Shown: one piece after another, positions 1 to 9,218 of the stretch | Layout: every line of letters starts with the position of its first letter | Numbering within the stretch: the first letter of the stretch is position 1 | From: Anaerolineales bacterium UBA7227 | Lineage (GTDB): Bacteria > Chloroflexota > Anaerolineae > Anaerolineales > Villigracilaceae | Length of the DNA: 29,316 bases | Assembly (NCBI GenBank): GCA_002473085.1 | Contig: DKTP01000103.1 | Span: forward strand, 1-29,316 | Direction: 5' to 3' | Notes under the pieces: model-generated | The model's input: only the letters and a program-made list of their open reading frames with translations | Database searches by the model: none | What the model was told of the DNA's origin: nothing | Position numbers and translations under genes: made by a program

Positions 1-21
1 GTCGAGTACTACGTCCCGTAA
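1..21 (+). other. Possible 3' tail of an upstream gene
   Basis: Frame 1 reads a few codons (VEYYVP) and stops at TAA 19-21. The repeat tract and terminator at 35-88 follow it, which suits the end of a plus-strand gene running in from the left. Too little is visible to identify it, and the other two frames stay open slightly longer. Confidence 0.2.
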
Positions 22-34
22 GGACATGGCCGAT

Positions 35-58
35 AGATTGACAAGTTGGTAAGTTTGT
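35..58. repeat. Short 8-base tandem repeat
   Basis: Three 8-base units in register: AGATTGAC, AAGTTGGT, AAGTTTGT. The array lies between the left-edge stop codon and the terminator at 61-88. It has the same period as the arrays at 10330 and 28786 but a different core. Confidence 0.4.
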
Positions 59-60
59 AA

Positions 61-88
61 AGCCCGCCGATTTCTCGGCGGGCTTTTT
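61..88 (+). terminator. Rho-independent terminator of upstream gene
   Basis: A perfect 10-base-pair GC-rich stem (AGCCCGCCGA at 61-70 with TCGGCGGGCT at 75-84) and a TTTC loop are followed by a T run (84-88). It ends transcription entering from the left, ahead of the HAD gene promoter. Confidence 0.9.
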
Positions 89-112
89 GTATTCCTTCGA
101 GGTTGATGACGG

Positions 113-118
113 TATAAT
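113..118 (+). promoter_or_regulatory. -10 box (TATAAT) directly before the HAD gene start
   Basis: GGTATAATCCC, with the hexamer at 113-118 and ATG at 126. Only 7 bases separate the box from the start codon, so transcription should begin at or next to the A of ATG, giving a leaderless mRNA. No good -35 box is seen at 17 +/- 1 bases. Confidence 0.7.
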
Positions 119-125
119 CCCAGTC

Positions 126-908
126 ATGCTCAACACCATTCAATCCCTCATCCTCGACATGGACGGCGTGCTCTGGCGGGACAATTCTCCCATCGGCGAC
201 CTGCCGCGGATCTTCGCGCGCATCCGCGAGCGCGGCTGGAAATTCGTCTTCGCCACCAACAACGGGACAAAAACCCCCGAAGAATACGTCCAAAAGTTAG
301 CCGGCTTCGGCGTGGACGTGGAGCCGCGCCAGGTCCTCACTTCGGCGCTGGGGACGGCGCAATTGCTCCAGGGACGGATCCCCGACGGCGCGCCCGTTTT
401 CGTCGTCGGCGGGAACGGCATAAAGACCGCGCTGCGGGATCGCGGCTACGAGATCCTCTCTGTGGATAAAGCCGAGTCGGCGCGGGCCCTCGTCATGGGG
501 ATCGACCGCGAGATCAACTTCGACAAGATGCGCGAAGCGGCCCTGCTGGCGCGGCGCGGAATCCCGTTTTTCGCGACCAACCCCGACAAGACCTTCCCCA
601 CCCCGCGCGGGGAAATCCCCGGCGCGGGCGCGTGGATCTCGGTCATCGTCACAGCGACGGGAGTCGAACCCGTCTACGCGGGCAAGCCCCATCCCTTTTT
701 GATGGAGATGGCGCTGGAACGGCTGGGGACGAAAAAAGAAGAAACGCTCGTCGTCGGCGACCGCCTCGAGACGGACATCGCCGCGGGGCAGGCGGTGGGA
801 TGCCCGACCGCGCTCGTGCTGAGCGGCGTCAGCGCGCGGGAGCAGGCCGAGGCCTGGGTTCCCGCGCCCAGCCTCATCGTCCAGGATCTGGAAGCGTTGG
901 TGAAATAG
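126..908 (+). CDS. HAD-IIA (NagD-like) sugar-phosphate phosphatase
   Basis: This 260-residue cytoplasmic protein has the complete HAD phosphatase motif set. Motif I is DMDGVLW with the nucleophile Asp11 and general acid Asp13. Motif II is the ATNNGT segment. The GKPHP lysine and the GDRLETDI acidic motif (near residues 211-218) also match. Length and cap insertion fit subfamily IIA, which includes NagD and p-nitrophenyl-phosphatase-like enzymes that dephosphorylate nucleotides or sugar phosphates. The true substrate cannot be read from sequence. ATG 126 is chosen because motif I then falls at the usual position; the upstream ATG at 87 lies in the terminator and promoter region. No Shine-Dalgarno precedes the start, consistent with the leaderless promoter. 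It is monocistronic, followed by hairpins at 921-978. Confidence 0.9.
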   Translation: MLNTIQSLILDMDGVLWRDNSPIGDLPRIFARIRERGWKFVFATNNGTKTPEEYVQKLAGFGVDVEPRQVLTSALGTAQLLQGRIPDGAPVFVVGGNGIKTALRDRGYEILSVDKAESARALVMGIDREINFDKMREAALLARRGIPFFATNPDKTFPTPRGEIPGAGAWISVIVTATGVEPVYAGKPHPFLMEMALERLGTKKEETLVVGDRLETDIAAGQAVGCPTALVLSGVSAREQAEAWVPAPSLIVQDLEALVK

Positions 909-920
909 AGACAAAGGAAT

Positions 921-939
921 TCGAAAGTTCCGCTTTCGG
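921..939. repeat. Small inverted repeat of the CGAAAG/CTTTCG type
   Basis: CGAAAG (922-927) and CTTTCG (933-938) form a six-base-pair hairpin with loop TTCCG just after the HAD gene stop. It resembles the better palindrome at 23517-23535. Confidence 0.4.
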
Positions 940-948
940 ACGACGGCA

Positions 949-978
949 GAAAAAATCCCGAAGTAAAACTTCGGGATT
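949..978 (-). terminator. Terminator of the lipoprotein gene
   Basis: AATCCCGAAG (954-963) pairs perfectly with CTTCGGGATT (969-978) around a TAAAA loop. On the minus strand the stem runs into a T tract (complement of 949-955), as expected for a terminator of the leftward lipoprotein gene. The hairpin may also help end the rightward HAD transcript. Confidence 0.8.
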
Positions 979-1023
979 CCTCTTCATTCGCATCACGCGA
1001 CCCGCTTTCGGCAGGTCTCGTTT

Positions 1024-1686
1024 TTACGGTGTGGGGGTCGGCTCTATTGTGGGAGTGGCCGTCGCGGCCGGGGCCGAACCGACCACTTTGATGGCAACCG
1101 AGAGCGGTGTGCCAAAGAAAGCGCCCGCGTCGTTTTGCAGTTTCCACCAACTGGTGTAATCGCCCGGAGTGGTTGGCGCGACGAAATGGATGGTAATTTC
1201 AATCGATTCGCCCGGCTTGACCGTCTTTCCGATCGGGGTGGTCGCGCCGCCCATGGGTCCGCCGTTGCCGACGCCGGTGAACACCGCTTTATAAGTAGCC
1301 GTCCAAGTGCAGGTGCCGCCGTTTTGAATGCGCCACGTTTTATCAACCGCCTGGCCGGGCGCCACGGGCGTCCCGTCAGGGACGGTGACGTCCGCAATGA
1401 AAAGCGACACGTCGCACGAACTCGTCGGGGCGACGGCCGGCGTGTTGGTGCTGAGCGGCGCGAAGGTGGGCATCTCGGTCGGGGTAAGAGTGAGCGTGGG
1501 AGTTTCGGTCGGGTTGGCGAGCGCGGTCTGGGTCAGGCCCATGGCGAAGGTCGCGATGGCCTGCGCCGCGATCAGGTTCGGGTCAACGGGCGTGGGAGTC
1601 GGCTCCTTGGATTTGCCCCCGCACGCCGAAAGCGTCAGCGCGAGGACGATCAACACAGGCAGCCAGAGATTTTTGGGTTTGGTCAT
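1024..1686 (-). CDS. Lipoprotein with Nbr1-like four-tryptophan Ig domain
   Basis: A 220-residue secreted protein. A basic start and hydrophobic stretch end in a lipobox (LTLSAC), so the Cys near residue 22 should be lipidated and the protein anchored outside the membrane. A linker rich in Thr and Pro (about residues 27-90) follows. Residues about 95-200 form one Ig-like domain with Trp in TWR, CTW and the WW pair, matching the Nbr1 FW domain that recurs in Chloroflexota surface proteins. The C terminus is again Thr/Pro rich. ATG 1686 is chosen because GGAGGA sits just upstream (1691-1696) and the signal peptide begins there; the reading frame continues upstream without another plausible start. 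No enzymatic residues are evident, so adhesion or scaffolding is only a guess. Confidence 0.85.
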   Translation of the reverse strand: MTKPKNLWLPVLIVLALTLSACGGKSKEPTPTPVDPNLIAAQAIATFAMGLTQTALANPTETPTLTLTPTEMPTFAPLSTNTPAVAPTSSCDVSLFIADVTVPDGTPVAPGQAVDKTWRIQNGGTCTWTATYKAVFTGVGNGGPMGGATTPIGKTVKPGESIEITIHFVAPTTPGDYTSWWKLQNDAGAFFGTPLSVAIKVVGSAPAATATPTIEPTPTP

Positions 1687-1713
1687 TACTTCCTCCAATT
1701 TCGATTTCGTAAC

Positions 1714-1719
1714 ATTATA
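1714..1719 (-). promoter_or_regulatory. -10 box of the lipoprotein gene
   Basis: TATAAT on the minus strand, predicted transcription start near 1707, then a roughly 20-base leader carrying GGAGGA before ATG 1686. No clear -35 box is seen. Confidence 0.6.
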
Positions 1720-1740
1720 ACGTGTTCGCGGACGGGAAGT

Positions 1741-1760
1741 TCCACGGACGGAAAGCGCTA
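1741..1760. repeat. Dispersed 20-base repeat, copy 1
   Basis: TCCACGGACGGAAAGCGCTA matches the sequence at 11217-11236 at 17 of 20 positions in the same orientation. Both copies lie upstream of a minus-strand gene. Confidence 0.5.
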
Positions 1761-1791
1761 ACGGCGGCAGGCTAAACACAAATTCGGACGC

Positions 1792-1819
1792 GGAGCGCGC
1801 GGGTTTTTCCGCGCGCTCC
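1792..1819. repeat. Perfect 11-base-pair palindrome between divergent genes
   Basis: GGAGCGCGCGG (1792-1802) and CCGCGCGCTCC (1809-1819) flank the loop GTTTTT. The right arm TCCGCGCGCTCC recurs exactly at 9191-9202. It lies between the lipoprotein and DUF4332 promoters, so it is not an ordinary terminator for either gene. Confidence 0.75.
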
Positions 1820-1860
1820 CCAAAATTCGCGGCTGGGAATTTTGTCTCCGCAAGAGTCTA

Positions 1861-1889
1861 TTGAAAGATTGCCCATACGCACATATAAT
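1861..1889 (+). promoter_or_regulatory. Sigma-70-type promoter of the DUF4332 gene
   Basis: TTGAAA (1861-1866), a 17-base spacer and TATAAT (1884-1889) form a near-consensus housekeeping promoter. Transcription should start near 1896. The short leader carries AAAGGAG (1906-1912) six bases before ATG 1918. Confidence 0.85.
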
Positions 1890-1917
1890 ACAGCCATCAT
1901 ATATTAAAGGAGTCGAC

Positions 1918-2322
1918 ATGACATCGCTTATCGCAATCGAAGGCATCGGACCAAAGAATGCCGAAAAACTGGGGCGCGCGGGCGTCCGCTCCGTCGAAGC
2001 CCTGCTTGAAAAAGGCGGCGCGGTCAAAGGCCGCAAAGCCCTTTCTATTGAGGCTGGAATTTCCGAGGCGCTGATCCTGGAATGGGTCAACCGCGCCGAC
2101 CTGTTCCGCGTCCCCGGCCTCGGGGAGGAATACAGCGACCTGCTCGAAAACGCCGGCGTAGACACGGTAGTGGAACTCTCGAAGCGCCGCGCCGACAACC
2201 TGCGCGCCGCCATGCTCGAGGCCAATGTGCGGAAGAAACTCGTCCGCCGTATGCCGTCCGTCGAAATGGTGGAAGGCTGGATCAAAGCCGCCAAATCGCT
2301 GCCGCGGGCAGTGGAATACTAA
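1918..2322 (+). CDS. DUF4332 helix-hairpin-helix protein
   Basis: A 134-residue cytoplasmic protein with two helix-hairpin-helix-like segments. The first (IEGIGPKNAEKLGRAG, about residues 6-21) has the GIGP turn typical of DNA-backbone-binding hairpins. The second (VPGLGEEYSDLLENAG, about residues 63-78) has the related GLGEEY turn. This double arrangement is that of the DUF4332 family, whose exact role is not established; nucleic-acid binding is inferred from the hairpins. ATG 1918 is well supported by AAAGGAG and a consensus promoter. An in-frame ATG lies inside the promoter at 1861 and is rejected. The gene is monocistronic, followed by a stem-loop at 2332-2358. Confidence 0.8.
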   Translation: MTSLIAIEGIGPKNAEKLGRAGVRSVEALLEKGGAVKGRKALSIEAGISEALILEWVNRADLFRVPGLGEEYSDLLENAGVDTVVELSKRRADNLRAAMLEANVRKKLVRRMPSVEMVEGWIKAAKSLPRAVEY

Positions 2323-2331
2323 ACCGCCAGA

Positions 2332-2358
2332 CACAGCCTCGCCCAGCGCGAGGCTGTG
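2332..2358 (+). terminator. Stem-loop after the DUF4332 gene
   Basis: CACAGCCTCG (2332-2341) pairs perfectly with CGAGGCTGTG (2349-2358) around a 7-base loop. No T run follows, so termination may be partial. It separates this gene from the rlmN promoter. Confidence 0.6.
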
Positions 2359-2369
2359 CGATTAAATGA

Positions 2370-2375
2370 TACAAT
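2370..2375 (+). promoter_or_regulatory. -10 box (TACAAT) before rlmN
   Basis: GATACAATCCC, with the box at 2370-2375 and ATG at 2385. The predicted leader is about 0-3 bases. No Shine-Dalgarno is present, matching the leaderless pattern of several genes here. Confidence 0.55.
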
Positions 2376-2384
2376 CCCGTCCGC

Positions 2385-3425
<1,041 letters not shown>

Positions 3426-3435
3426 TCGGACATCT

Positions 3436-6400
3436 ATGGAAACCAAACGCTGGCTCGACCGCCCCATTCACCCGTCCCTTCCCGCCGTCACCAACGAGAC
3501 GCTGGTCTTCGCGCTGATCGTTGTCGCCGCCATCGTGACGCGCTTCTTCGACCTCGAAGCGCGCGTGATGAGCCACGACGAGTCCCTGCACACCTATTTC
3601 TCGTACCTGCTCTACAAGGGACAGGGCTACCAGCACTCGCCGATGATGCACGGCCCGTTCCAGTTCCACATCATCGCGTTGACCTACTACCTCTTCGGCG
3701 TCAGCGATTTCACCGCGCGCATCCCCGCCGTCCTGTTCAGCATCGCCACCGTGTGGATGGTCTGGTACTGGCGGCGTTACCTCGGGCGCGCCGGCGCGCT
3801 CGTGGCGGGCTTCCTGCTCGTCGTCTCGCCCTACATGCTCTACTACGGGCGCTACGTCCGCAACGAAGCCTTTGCCGGTTTCTCCGGCATCGTCATGCTG
3901 TACGTCCTGCTGCGCTACCTCGAAGCGGGCGAGAAGAAATATATTTACATGCTCTCCGCCGCGCTGCTCCTGCACTTCACCTCCAAAGAGACGGCCTTCA
4001 TCTACGCCGCGCAGGCGCTGCTCTTCCTGGCGATCTACTTCATCGCCCGCGTCACGCGCCAACCCTGGGATGGACGGGAAAACAAATACCGGGGCTTTAT
4101 CATCGCCCTCGCCATCGCCATCCTGCTGCTCGCCGCGGGAATGGGATTCGCCCTCGCCAGCCGCCATCCCGGGACGATCACCGCCGCCGAAACCGCCGCG
4201 CCCGCCAACCCGACGGGGGCCGCCTCGCCGCTCGCCGCGCCCGCTGGCGGGATCTCCGCCGCCTCCATCCTGATCTTCGCCGCGCTGGCCGCCCTGATCG
4301 CCGCCGCGTACTTCCTCGTCGCCGGCTACACCTGGGAAAGACTGCGCGCCGAACGCTCCTTCGACCTGCTGATCGTCATCGGGACGCTCGTCCTGCCCAT
4401 GCTGACGCCCTTCCTCCTGAAGCTGGCAAACTGGCCCATCCCGACCACGCCCGAGGAAGTCAACGCGCTGACGACGCCGGAACTCCTCCGCCTCGGCGTC
4501 TTCATCATCCCTGTTTTTCTCCTTTCCATCGCCATTGGCTTATGGTGGAACCGCGAAGTCTGGTGGAAAATGGCGCTTTTATTCTGGGCGCCGTTCGTCG
4601 TCCTTTACACCGCCTTCTTCACCAACGTCGCGGGGCTGTTCACCGGTCTCATCGGCTCGCTCGGTTACTGGCTCGTCCAGCAAGGCGTGGAGCGCGGCAG
4701 CCAGCCCTGGTACTTCTACATCCTCATCCAAATTCCCGTCTACGAATTCCTCCCCGCGCTGGGACTCGTCCTAGCCCTCATCCTCGGCCTGCGGCGCAAG
4801 ATCCGCGTCGTCGCCGAGGAAAACCCCGAACCGCTCACTGCCGAGGAAAGCAACTTCGCCAACACCTTCACGCTGCTGGTCTGGTGGAGTCTCGCCAGCC
4901 TGGCCGCCTTCAGTTACGCGGGCGAGAAAATGCCCTGGCTCACTTACCACATCGCGCTGCCGATGATCCTCGTCACAGGCTGGGCGCTCGGACATGCGAT
5001 CGAGGCCGTGGACTGGGACGCCCTCCGCAAACGCCATCTGTGGACCGTCCTCGCGCTCCTCGTCGTCTTCGCCTCCAGCCTGACCATGAGCCTGCTCGCG
5101 CTCCTCGGGCCGAATCCTCCCTTCCGCGGCAAAGACCTCGCCAGCCTGCAAGCCACAGGGAACTTCCTCCTGCCAGCCATCGCCACCCTCGCCTCGGCGG
5201 CAGGACTCGCCCGTCTGCTCAACGGCTGGAGTCCCAAACAGATCCTCCGCGTCTTCGCGCTGACCTTCTTCGCGTTACTGGCCGCGCTGACCATGCGGGC
5301 CTCCTTCCGCGCCTCCTACATCACATACGACCAGGCCACCGAATACCTCGTCTACGCGCACGGCGCGAGCGGAGTTAAACAAGTGATGGCGCAGGCCCGG
5401 GAAATCTCGCAGCGCACCACCGGCGGGATGGGACTGGCCCTGTCCTATGACGCCTCCGCGCCCGACACCGGCGTCTCATGGCCGATAGTCTGGTATTTGC
5501 GCGACTACACCAACCAGCGCTCCTTCGATACGCCCACCCGCGCCCTGCGCGATTCAGTCTTCGTCATCGTGGACCAGAAAAACTTCGACAAGATCGAGGC
5601 GGCCCTCGGTCCCGGCTATTACCGCTACGACTACACCCGCATGTGGTGGCCCAACCAGGACTACTTCGGGTTGGTCGCCGACCGCGAACCAGACCAGCCC
5701 TTCCCCGACGATTACTCCTGCCGCGGCCTGCTGGGATTCCTCCAACTCTTCAAAAGCAAAGATTTCTCGCGCGTCTGCAACGTCGCCAACGACGCCAACC
5801 TGCGCGCCGGCATTTTGGATATCTGGCTCAACCGCGAATACAGCCGTTATTCACAGGCCGTCGCGCCCTACAATCCCTACTACGACCCGGCCTCCTACAC
5901 GCTCGAAGGCTGGGTCCCCTCCGACCAGATGCGGCTCTACATCCGCAAGGACATCGCCGAACAGATCTGGAACTACGGCGTCGGCCCGACCCAAACCGTC
6001 GCGGAAGTGGACCCGTACGCGGCCAACACCATCCGCCTCTCCGCCGACCTCGTCGTCGACTCATCCGGCCTGCCTTCGCCCATGAACGCGCCGCGCGCCC
6101 TCTCCTTCGCGCCGGACGGGACGTTCTACGTGGCCGACTCGCGCAACCACCGCGTCCTGCGCTTCGACGCGGAAGGGAAATTCCTCGGCAGCTGGGGCAA
6201 AGTCTCGCCGGGCTGCCCATACTCGACGGCAAATCCCCCGGCCGACGTCCCGTTCGACACGTTCTGCGAACCGTGGGGCGTGGCCGTCGGGCCAGACGGC
6301 TCCGTCTACGTGACCGACACCTGGAACGCCCGCGTCCTGAAATTCACCGGCGAAGGGAAATTCCTCTCCGCCTTTGGGAGATACGGCTCGGCCGAAGAAG

Positions 6401-6942
6401 CGGACACCTTCTGGGGACCGCGCGGCATCGCGGTCGACGCGCGGGGACGCGTCTACGTGGCCGACACGGGCAACAAACGCATCCTCGTGTTCGACTCCAA
6501 CGGGAAACCCGTCGCCCGCTTCGGCGAAGCGGGACTCGACGCCGGTCAATTCGACGAACCCGTCGGCGTGGCCGTCGCGCCCAACGGCGTCGTCTACGTC
6601 GCCGACACATGGAACCAGCGCGTCCAGGCCTTCACCCCCACCGCGAACGGCCTCGACTTCATCCCCACCATGCAGTGGGACGTAAACGGCTGGTCCGGGC
6701 AATCGCTGGAAAACAAACCGCTCATCGCGGTGGACGCCGCCGGCCGCGTCTTCGTGACCGACCCCGAGGGCTACCGCGTCCTCGAATTCGACTCAAGCGG
6801 ACTCTTCATCCGCGCCTGGGGCGACTACGGCTTCGAACTCGACCAGTTCGGACTGGCGGCCGGCGTGGCGGTGGACGCGGCCGGCCGCGTCTGGGTGACC
6901 GACGCCGGCAACCAGCGCGTCATGCGCTTCACCCTGCCATAG
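3436..6942 (+). CDS. TIGR03663-type GT-C membrane glycosyltransferase fused to NHL propeller
   Basis: An 1168-residue protein in two parts. Residues about 20-650 carry many hydrophobic helices in the style of GT-C / PMT-like enzymes that use lipid-linked sugars. The opening segment (SHDESLHTYFSYLL, then SPMMHGPFQFH, about residues 50-78) is typical of the TIGR03663 / Agl23-like family; the Asp-Glu after the first helix is the usual catalytic position in GT-C enzymes. After a soluble region (about 650-865), residues about 890-1168 hold six NHL-type repeats near 895, 955, 1003, 1051, 1103 and 1151, each with a YVAD/VTD plus N-x-R-V core, enough for a six-bladed propeller, probably extracellular. 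The family assignment is strong. Sugar donor and acceptor are unknown, although protein or envelope-polymer glycosylation is plausible. Confidence 0.88.
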   Translation: METKRWLDRPIHPSLPAVTNETLVFALIVVAAIVTRFFDLEARVMSHDESLHTYFSYLLYKGQGYQHSPMMHGPFQFHIIALTYYLFGVSDFTARIPAVLFSIATVWMVWYWRRYLGRAGALVAGFLLVVSPYMLYYGRYVRNEAFAGFSGIVMLYVLLRYLEAGEKKYIYMLSAALLLHFTSKETAFIYAAQALLFLAIYFIARVTRQPWDGRENKYRGFIIALAIAILLLAAGMGFALASRHPGTITAAETAAPANPTGAASPLAAPAGGISAASILIFAALAALIAAAYFLVAGYTWERLRAERSFDLLIVIGTLVLPMLTPFLLKLANWPIPTTPEEVNALTTPELLRLGVFIIPVFLLSIAIGLWWNREVWWKMALLFWAPFVVLYTAFFTNVAGLFTGLIGSLGYWLVQQGVERGSQPWYFYILIQIPVYEFLPALGLVLALILGLRRKIRVVAEENPEPLTAEESNFANTFTLLVWWSLASLAAFSYAGEKMPWLTYHIALPMILVTGWALGHAIEAVDWDALRKRHLWTVLALLVVFASSLTMSLLALLGPNPPFRGKDLASLQATGNFLLPAIATLASAAGLARLLNGWSPKQILRVFALTFFALLAALTMRASFRASYITYDQATEYLVYAHGASGVKQVMAQAREISQRTTGGMGLALSYDASAPDTGVSWPIVWYLRDYTNQRSFDTPTRALRDSVFVIVDQKNFDKIEAALGPGYYRYDYTRMWWPNQDYFGLVADREPDQPFPDDYSCRGLLGFLQLFKSKDFSRVCNVANDANLRAGILDIWLNREYSRYSQAVAPYNPYYDPASYTLEGWVPSDQMRLYIRKDIAEQIWNYGVGPTQTVAEVDPYAANTIRLSADLVVDSSGLPSPMNAPRALSFAPDGTFYVADSRNHRVLRFDAEGKFLGSWGKVSPGCPYSTANPPADVPFDTFCEPWGVAVGPDGSVYVTDTWNARVLKFTGEGKFLSAFGRYGSAEEADTFWGPRGIAVDARGRVYVADTGNKRILVFDSNGKPVARFGEAGLDAGQFDEPVGVAVAPNGVVYVADTWNQRVQAFTPTANGLDFIPTMQWDVNGWSGQSLENKPLIAVDAAGRVFVTDPEGYRVLEFDSSGLFIRAWGDYGFELDQFGLAAGVAVDAAGRVWVTDAGNQRVMRFTLP

Positions 6943-6947
6943 CAACC

Positions 6948-6980
6948 ACGCGGCGGGCTTCCTCCAGAAACCCGCCGCGT
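6948..6980 (+). terminator. Stem-loop between the glycosyltransferase gene and sucC
   Basis: ACGCGGCGGG (6948-6957) pairs perfectly with CCCGCCGCGT (6971-6980) around a 13-base loop. It starts just after the stop codon but has no T run, so it may terminate weakly or only mark the 3' end. Confidence 0.55.
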
Positions 6981-7014
6981 CGACTCAATTCAAATCCATT
7001 CAACCGGAGACGCC

Positions 7015-8145
7015 ATGAAACTCCACGAATACCAATCCAAACTGATCTTCTCCAAATATGGAATCCCCATCCCCAAAGGACGGGTGGCGGCCAACGCGGA
7101 AGAAGCGAGGCGGACCGCCCAGGAACTCGGCGGACGCGCCGTCATCAAAGCCCAGGTGCTGGTAGGCGGACGCGGCAAAGCCGGCGGCGTGAAAGTCGCC
7201 AAAAGCCCGGAAGAAGCGGAGCAGTTCGCCGCGCAGATCCTGAAAATGGAGATCAAAGGACTCCCCGTCCGCAAAGTGCTGGTGGACGAGGCCGCCTCCA
7301 TCGAGACCGAGATCTACCTCGGCATCACCAACGACCGCGCCGCGCGCAAGCCGGTGATGATGGCCTCCGCCGCGGGCGGCGTGGAGATCGAAGAGGTGGC
7401 GCGCGAGACGCCCGAGAAGATCATCAAAGTCCACATTGACCCGCTGCTCGGCCTGAGAGACTATCAGACGCGCGACATCGCCGCGGGCATAGACCTGCCG
7501 CGCGAACTCTGGCGCGACTTCAACGCCATTGCCCTGGCCCTGTGGAAGGCCTACAGCGAAAACGACGCCACCCTGGCTGAGATCAACCCGCTGATCATCA
7601 ACAAGGACGGAAAACTAGTCGCGCTCGACGGCAAGATGCTGATTGACGACAACGCCCTGTTCCGCCATCCCGAACTGGCCGAACTGCGCGACATTGACGA
7701 AGAAGCCCCCGCCGAAACCGAGGCGCGCAAATACGGTCTCTCCTACATCAAACTGGACGGCAGCATCGGCTGCATGGTCAACGGCGCGGGCCTCGCCATG
7801 ACCAGCATGGACGTGATCAAACTCTTCGGCGGCGAACCCGCCAACTTCCTCGACATCGGCGGCGGCGCCAGCGCAGACAAAGTGGCCGCAGCCATGCGCA
7901 TCATCCTCACCGACCCGAACGTCAAAGCCGTGCTGTTCAACATCTTCGGCGGCATCACCCGCTGCGACGAGGTCGCCAGGGGCATCCTGGCCGCGATGGA
8001 CGAGGTCAAACCGAAGACGCCGATGGTGGTGCGTCTCGTCGGCACGAACGCCGAGGAGGGACGTCATCTCCTCGAAAAGGCGAAGATGATCACCGCCGAA
8101 ACCCTGGCCGACGCCGCGCAGAAGGCCGTGAAAGCCGCGAAATAA
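7015..8145 (+). CDS. sucC: Succinyl-CoA synthetase beta subunit (ADP/GDP-forming)
   Basis: A 376-residue TCA-cycle enzyme subunit with an N-terminal ATP-grasp fold (opening [22 protein letters not shown], with the nucleotide-binding [16 protein letters not shown] near residues 44-59) and a C-terminal CoA-ligase domain ([31 protein letters not shown]). With SucD it interconverts succinyl-CoA and succinate with substrate-level phosphorylation. Both domains are complete. CGGAGA lies upstream of ATG 7015 as a ribosome site. sucD follows 102 bases downstream on the same strand; the gap is filled by a structured repeat (8150-8227). Whether ADP or GDP is used cannot be judged here. Confidence 0.97.
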   Translation: MKLHEYQSKLIFSKYGIPIPKGRVAANAEEARRTAQELGGRAVIKAQVLVGGRGKAGGVKVAKSPEEAEQFAAQILKMEIKGLPVRKVLVDEAASIETEIYLGITNDRAARKPVMMASAAGGVEIEEVARETPEKIIKVHIDPLLGLRDYQTRDIAAGIDLPRELWRDFNAIALALWKAYSENDATLAEINPLIINKDGKLVALDGKMLIDDNALFRHPELAELRDIDEEAPAETEARKYGLSYIKLDGSIGCMVNGAGLAMTSMDVIKLFGGEPANFLDIGGGASADKVAAAMRIILTDPNVKAVLFNIFGGITRCDEVARGILAAMDEVKPKTPMVVRLVGTNAEEGRHLLEKAKMITAETLADAAQKAVKAAK

Positions 8146-8149
8146 TATC

Positions 8150-8227
8150 GTAGGGGCGAACCTGCGTGTAGGGGCGAACCTGCGTGTTCGCCCAGGGCAG
8201 ACACAGGTCTGCCCCAACTTTCGCCCC
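8150..8227 (+). repeat. Tandem 18-base repeat and nested stem-loops between sucC and sucD
   Basis: GTAGGGGCGAACCTGCGT is perfectly duplicated (8150-8167 and 8168-8185). The second copy pairs GGGCGAAC (8172-8179) with GTTCGCCC (8186-8193). A second hairpin pairs GGGCAGAC (8195-8202) with GTCTGCCC (8207-8214). GGGGCGAA of the first copy (8153-8160) can pair with TTCGCCCC (8220-8227), closing everything into one branched structure. It lies four bases after the sucC stop and just before the sucD ribosome site. Confidence 0.8.
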
Positions 8228-8247
8228 AATGAGAGGAAAACAAAATT

Positions 8248-9117
8248 ATGAGCATACTCATTGATAAAAACACCCGCCTGATCGTGCAGGGCATCACCGG
8301 CAACGAGGGCATGTTCCACACCGCGCAGATGTTCGCCTACGGGACGAACATCGTCGGCGGGGTGACGCCCGGCAAGGGCGGCGAATGGGCGCTGGACGGC
8401 AAGATCCCCGTATTCGACTCGGTCAAACTGGCGGCGGACGCGACCGACGCCAACTGTACCGTCATCTTCGTCCCCGCGCGGTTCGCGCCCGACGCGATGT
8501 ATGAGGCGGCGGACGCCGGCATCCCGCTCATCGTCTGCATCACCGAGGGAGTGAGCGTGCAGGACATGATGCGCGTCCGCAACTACCTCGACCAGAAGCG
8601 CGTCCGCCTCGTCGGCCCGAACTGTCCCGGTATGTTGACCCCGGGCGCGTCGAAAGTGGGCATCATCCCCGGCAATATCGCCATCCCCGGCAACGTGGGC
8701 GTCGTCTCGCGCTCCGGCACGTTGACCTACGAAGTGCTGTACGCCATGAAGAACGTCGGGCTGGGCGCGTCCACCTGCGTAGGCATCGGCGGCGACCCGG
8801 TCAACGGGACGAATTTCATTGACGTGCTGGAGATGTTCGAATACGATCCACAGACCGAAAAGGTGGTGTTGATCGGCGAGATCGGCGGCACGGACGAGGA
8901 AAAAGCGGCGGAGTTCATCTCGAAGAAAATGACCAAGCCGGTAGTCTCGTTCATCGCCGGGCAGACCGCCCCTCCCGGCAAGCGCATGGGACACGCCGGG
9001 GCCATCATCGAAGGCGGCGCGGGGACCGCGGCGGACAAAGTCCGGGCGCTCGAAGCCGCAGGCGTGAAGGTCGCCAAACACCCCGAAGAGATCGCGACGC
9101 TGTTGAAAAAGAAATAA
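8248..9117 (+). CDS. sucD: Succinyl-CoA synthetase alpha subunit
   Basis: A 289-residue partner of SucC. The N-terminal CoA-binding Rossmann domain has [10 protein letters not shown] and GGVTPGKGG. The ligase domain has [11 protein letters not shown] and SRSGTLTYE. The phosphorylated histidine is His249 in GHAGAI. All parts of the catalytic cycle are present, so the pair should be functional. A ribosome site GAGAGGA (8231-8237) lies 10 bases before ATG 8248, directly after the structured repeat. A strong terminator follows at 9122, so sucC-sucD form a closed transcription unit. Confidence 0.97.
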   Translation: MSILIDKNTRLIVQGITGNEGMFHTAQMFAYGTNIVGGVTPGKGGEWALDGKIPVFDSVKLAADATDANCTVIFVPARFAPDAMYEAADAGIPLIVCITEGVSVQDMMRVRNYLDQKRVRLVGPNCPGMLTPGASKVGIIPGNIAIPGNVGVVSRSGTLTYEVLYAMKNVGLGASTCVGIGGDPVNGTNFIDVLEMFEYDPQTEKVVLIGEIGGTDEEKAAEFISKKMTKPVVSFIAGQTAPPGKRMGHAGAIIEGGAGTAADKVRALEAAGVKVAKHPEEIATLLKKK

Positions 9118-9121
9118 ACGC

Positions 9122-9154
9122 AAAGCCCTCCGGCCAAACGCTGGAGGGCTTTTT
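9122..9154 (+). terminator. Terminator of sucCD
   Basis: AAAGCCCTCC (9122-9131) pairs with GGAGGGCTTT (9143-9152), followed by a T run through 9154. A strong rho-independent terminator. Confidence 0.92.
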
Positions 9155-9180
9155 ATCAGTTCTCGTACGGATTATGAATT

Positions 9181-9202
9181 CGCGGAAAAATCCGCGCGCT
9201 CC
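9181..9202. repeat. Dispersed palindromic repeat related to 1792-1819
   Basis: CGCGGA (9181-9186) and TCCGCG (9191-9196) form a small hairpin around AAAA. TCCGCGCGCTCC (9191-9202) is identical to the right arm of the palindrome at 1808-1819. It lies between the sucCD terminator and the 3' end of the leftward peptidase gene. Confidence 0.5.
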
Positions 9203-9218
9203 GTGTCCAAAGGAATTT

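Noticed and set aside
5478..7439. A long plus-strand open frame of about 650 codons across the glycosyltransferase and sucC
   Set aside because: It is out of frame with two clearly identified genes and its product is extremely Arg/Pro rich, typical of a shadow frame in GC-rich DNA.
7615..9123. A 500-codon minus-strand frame opposite sucC and sucD
   Set aside because: It lies antisense to two complete, motif-rich genes and has no recognisable domain; its composition (Asp, His, Val, Gly rich) is that of a complement shadow.
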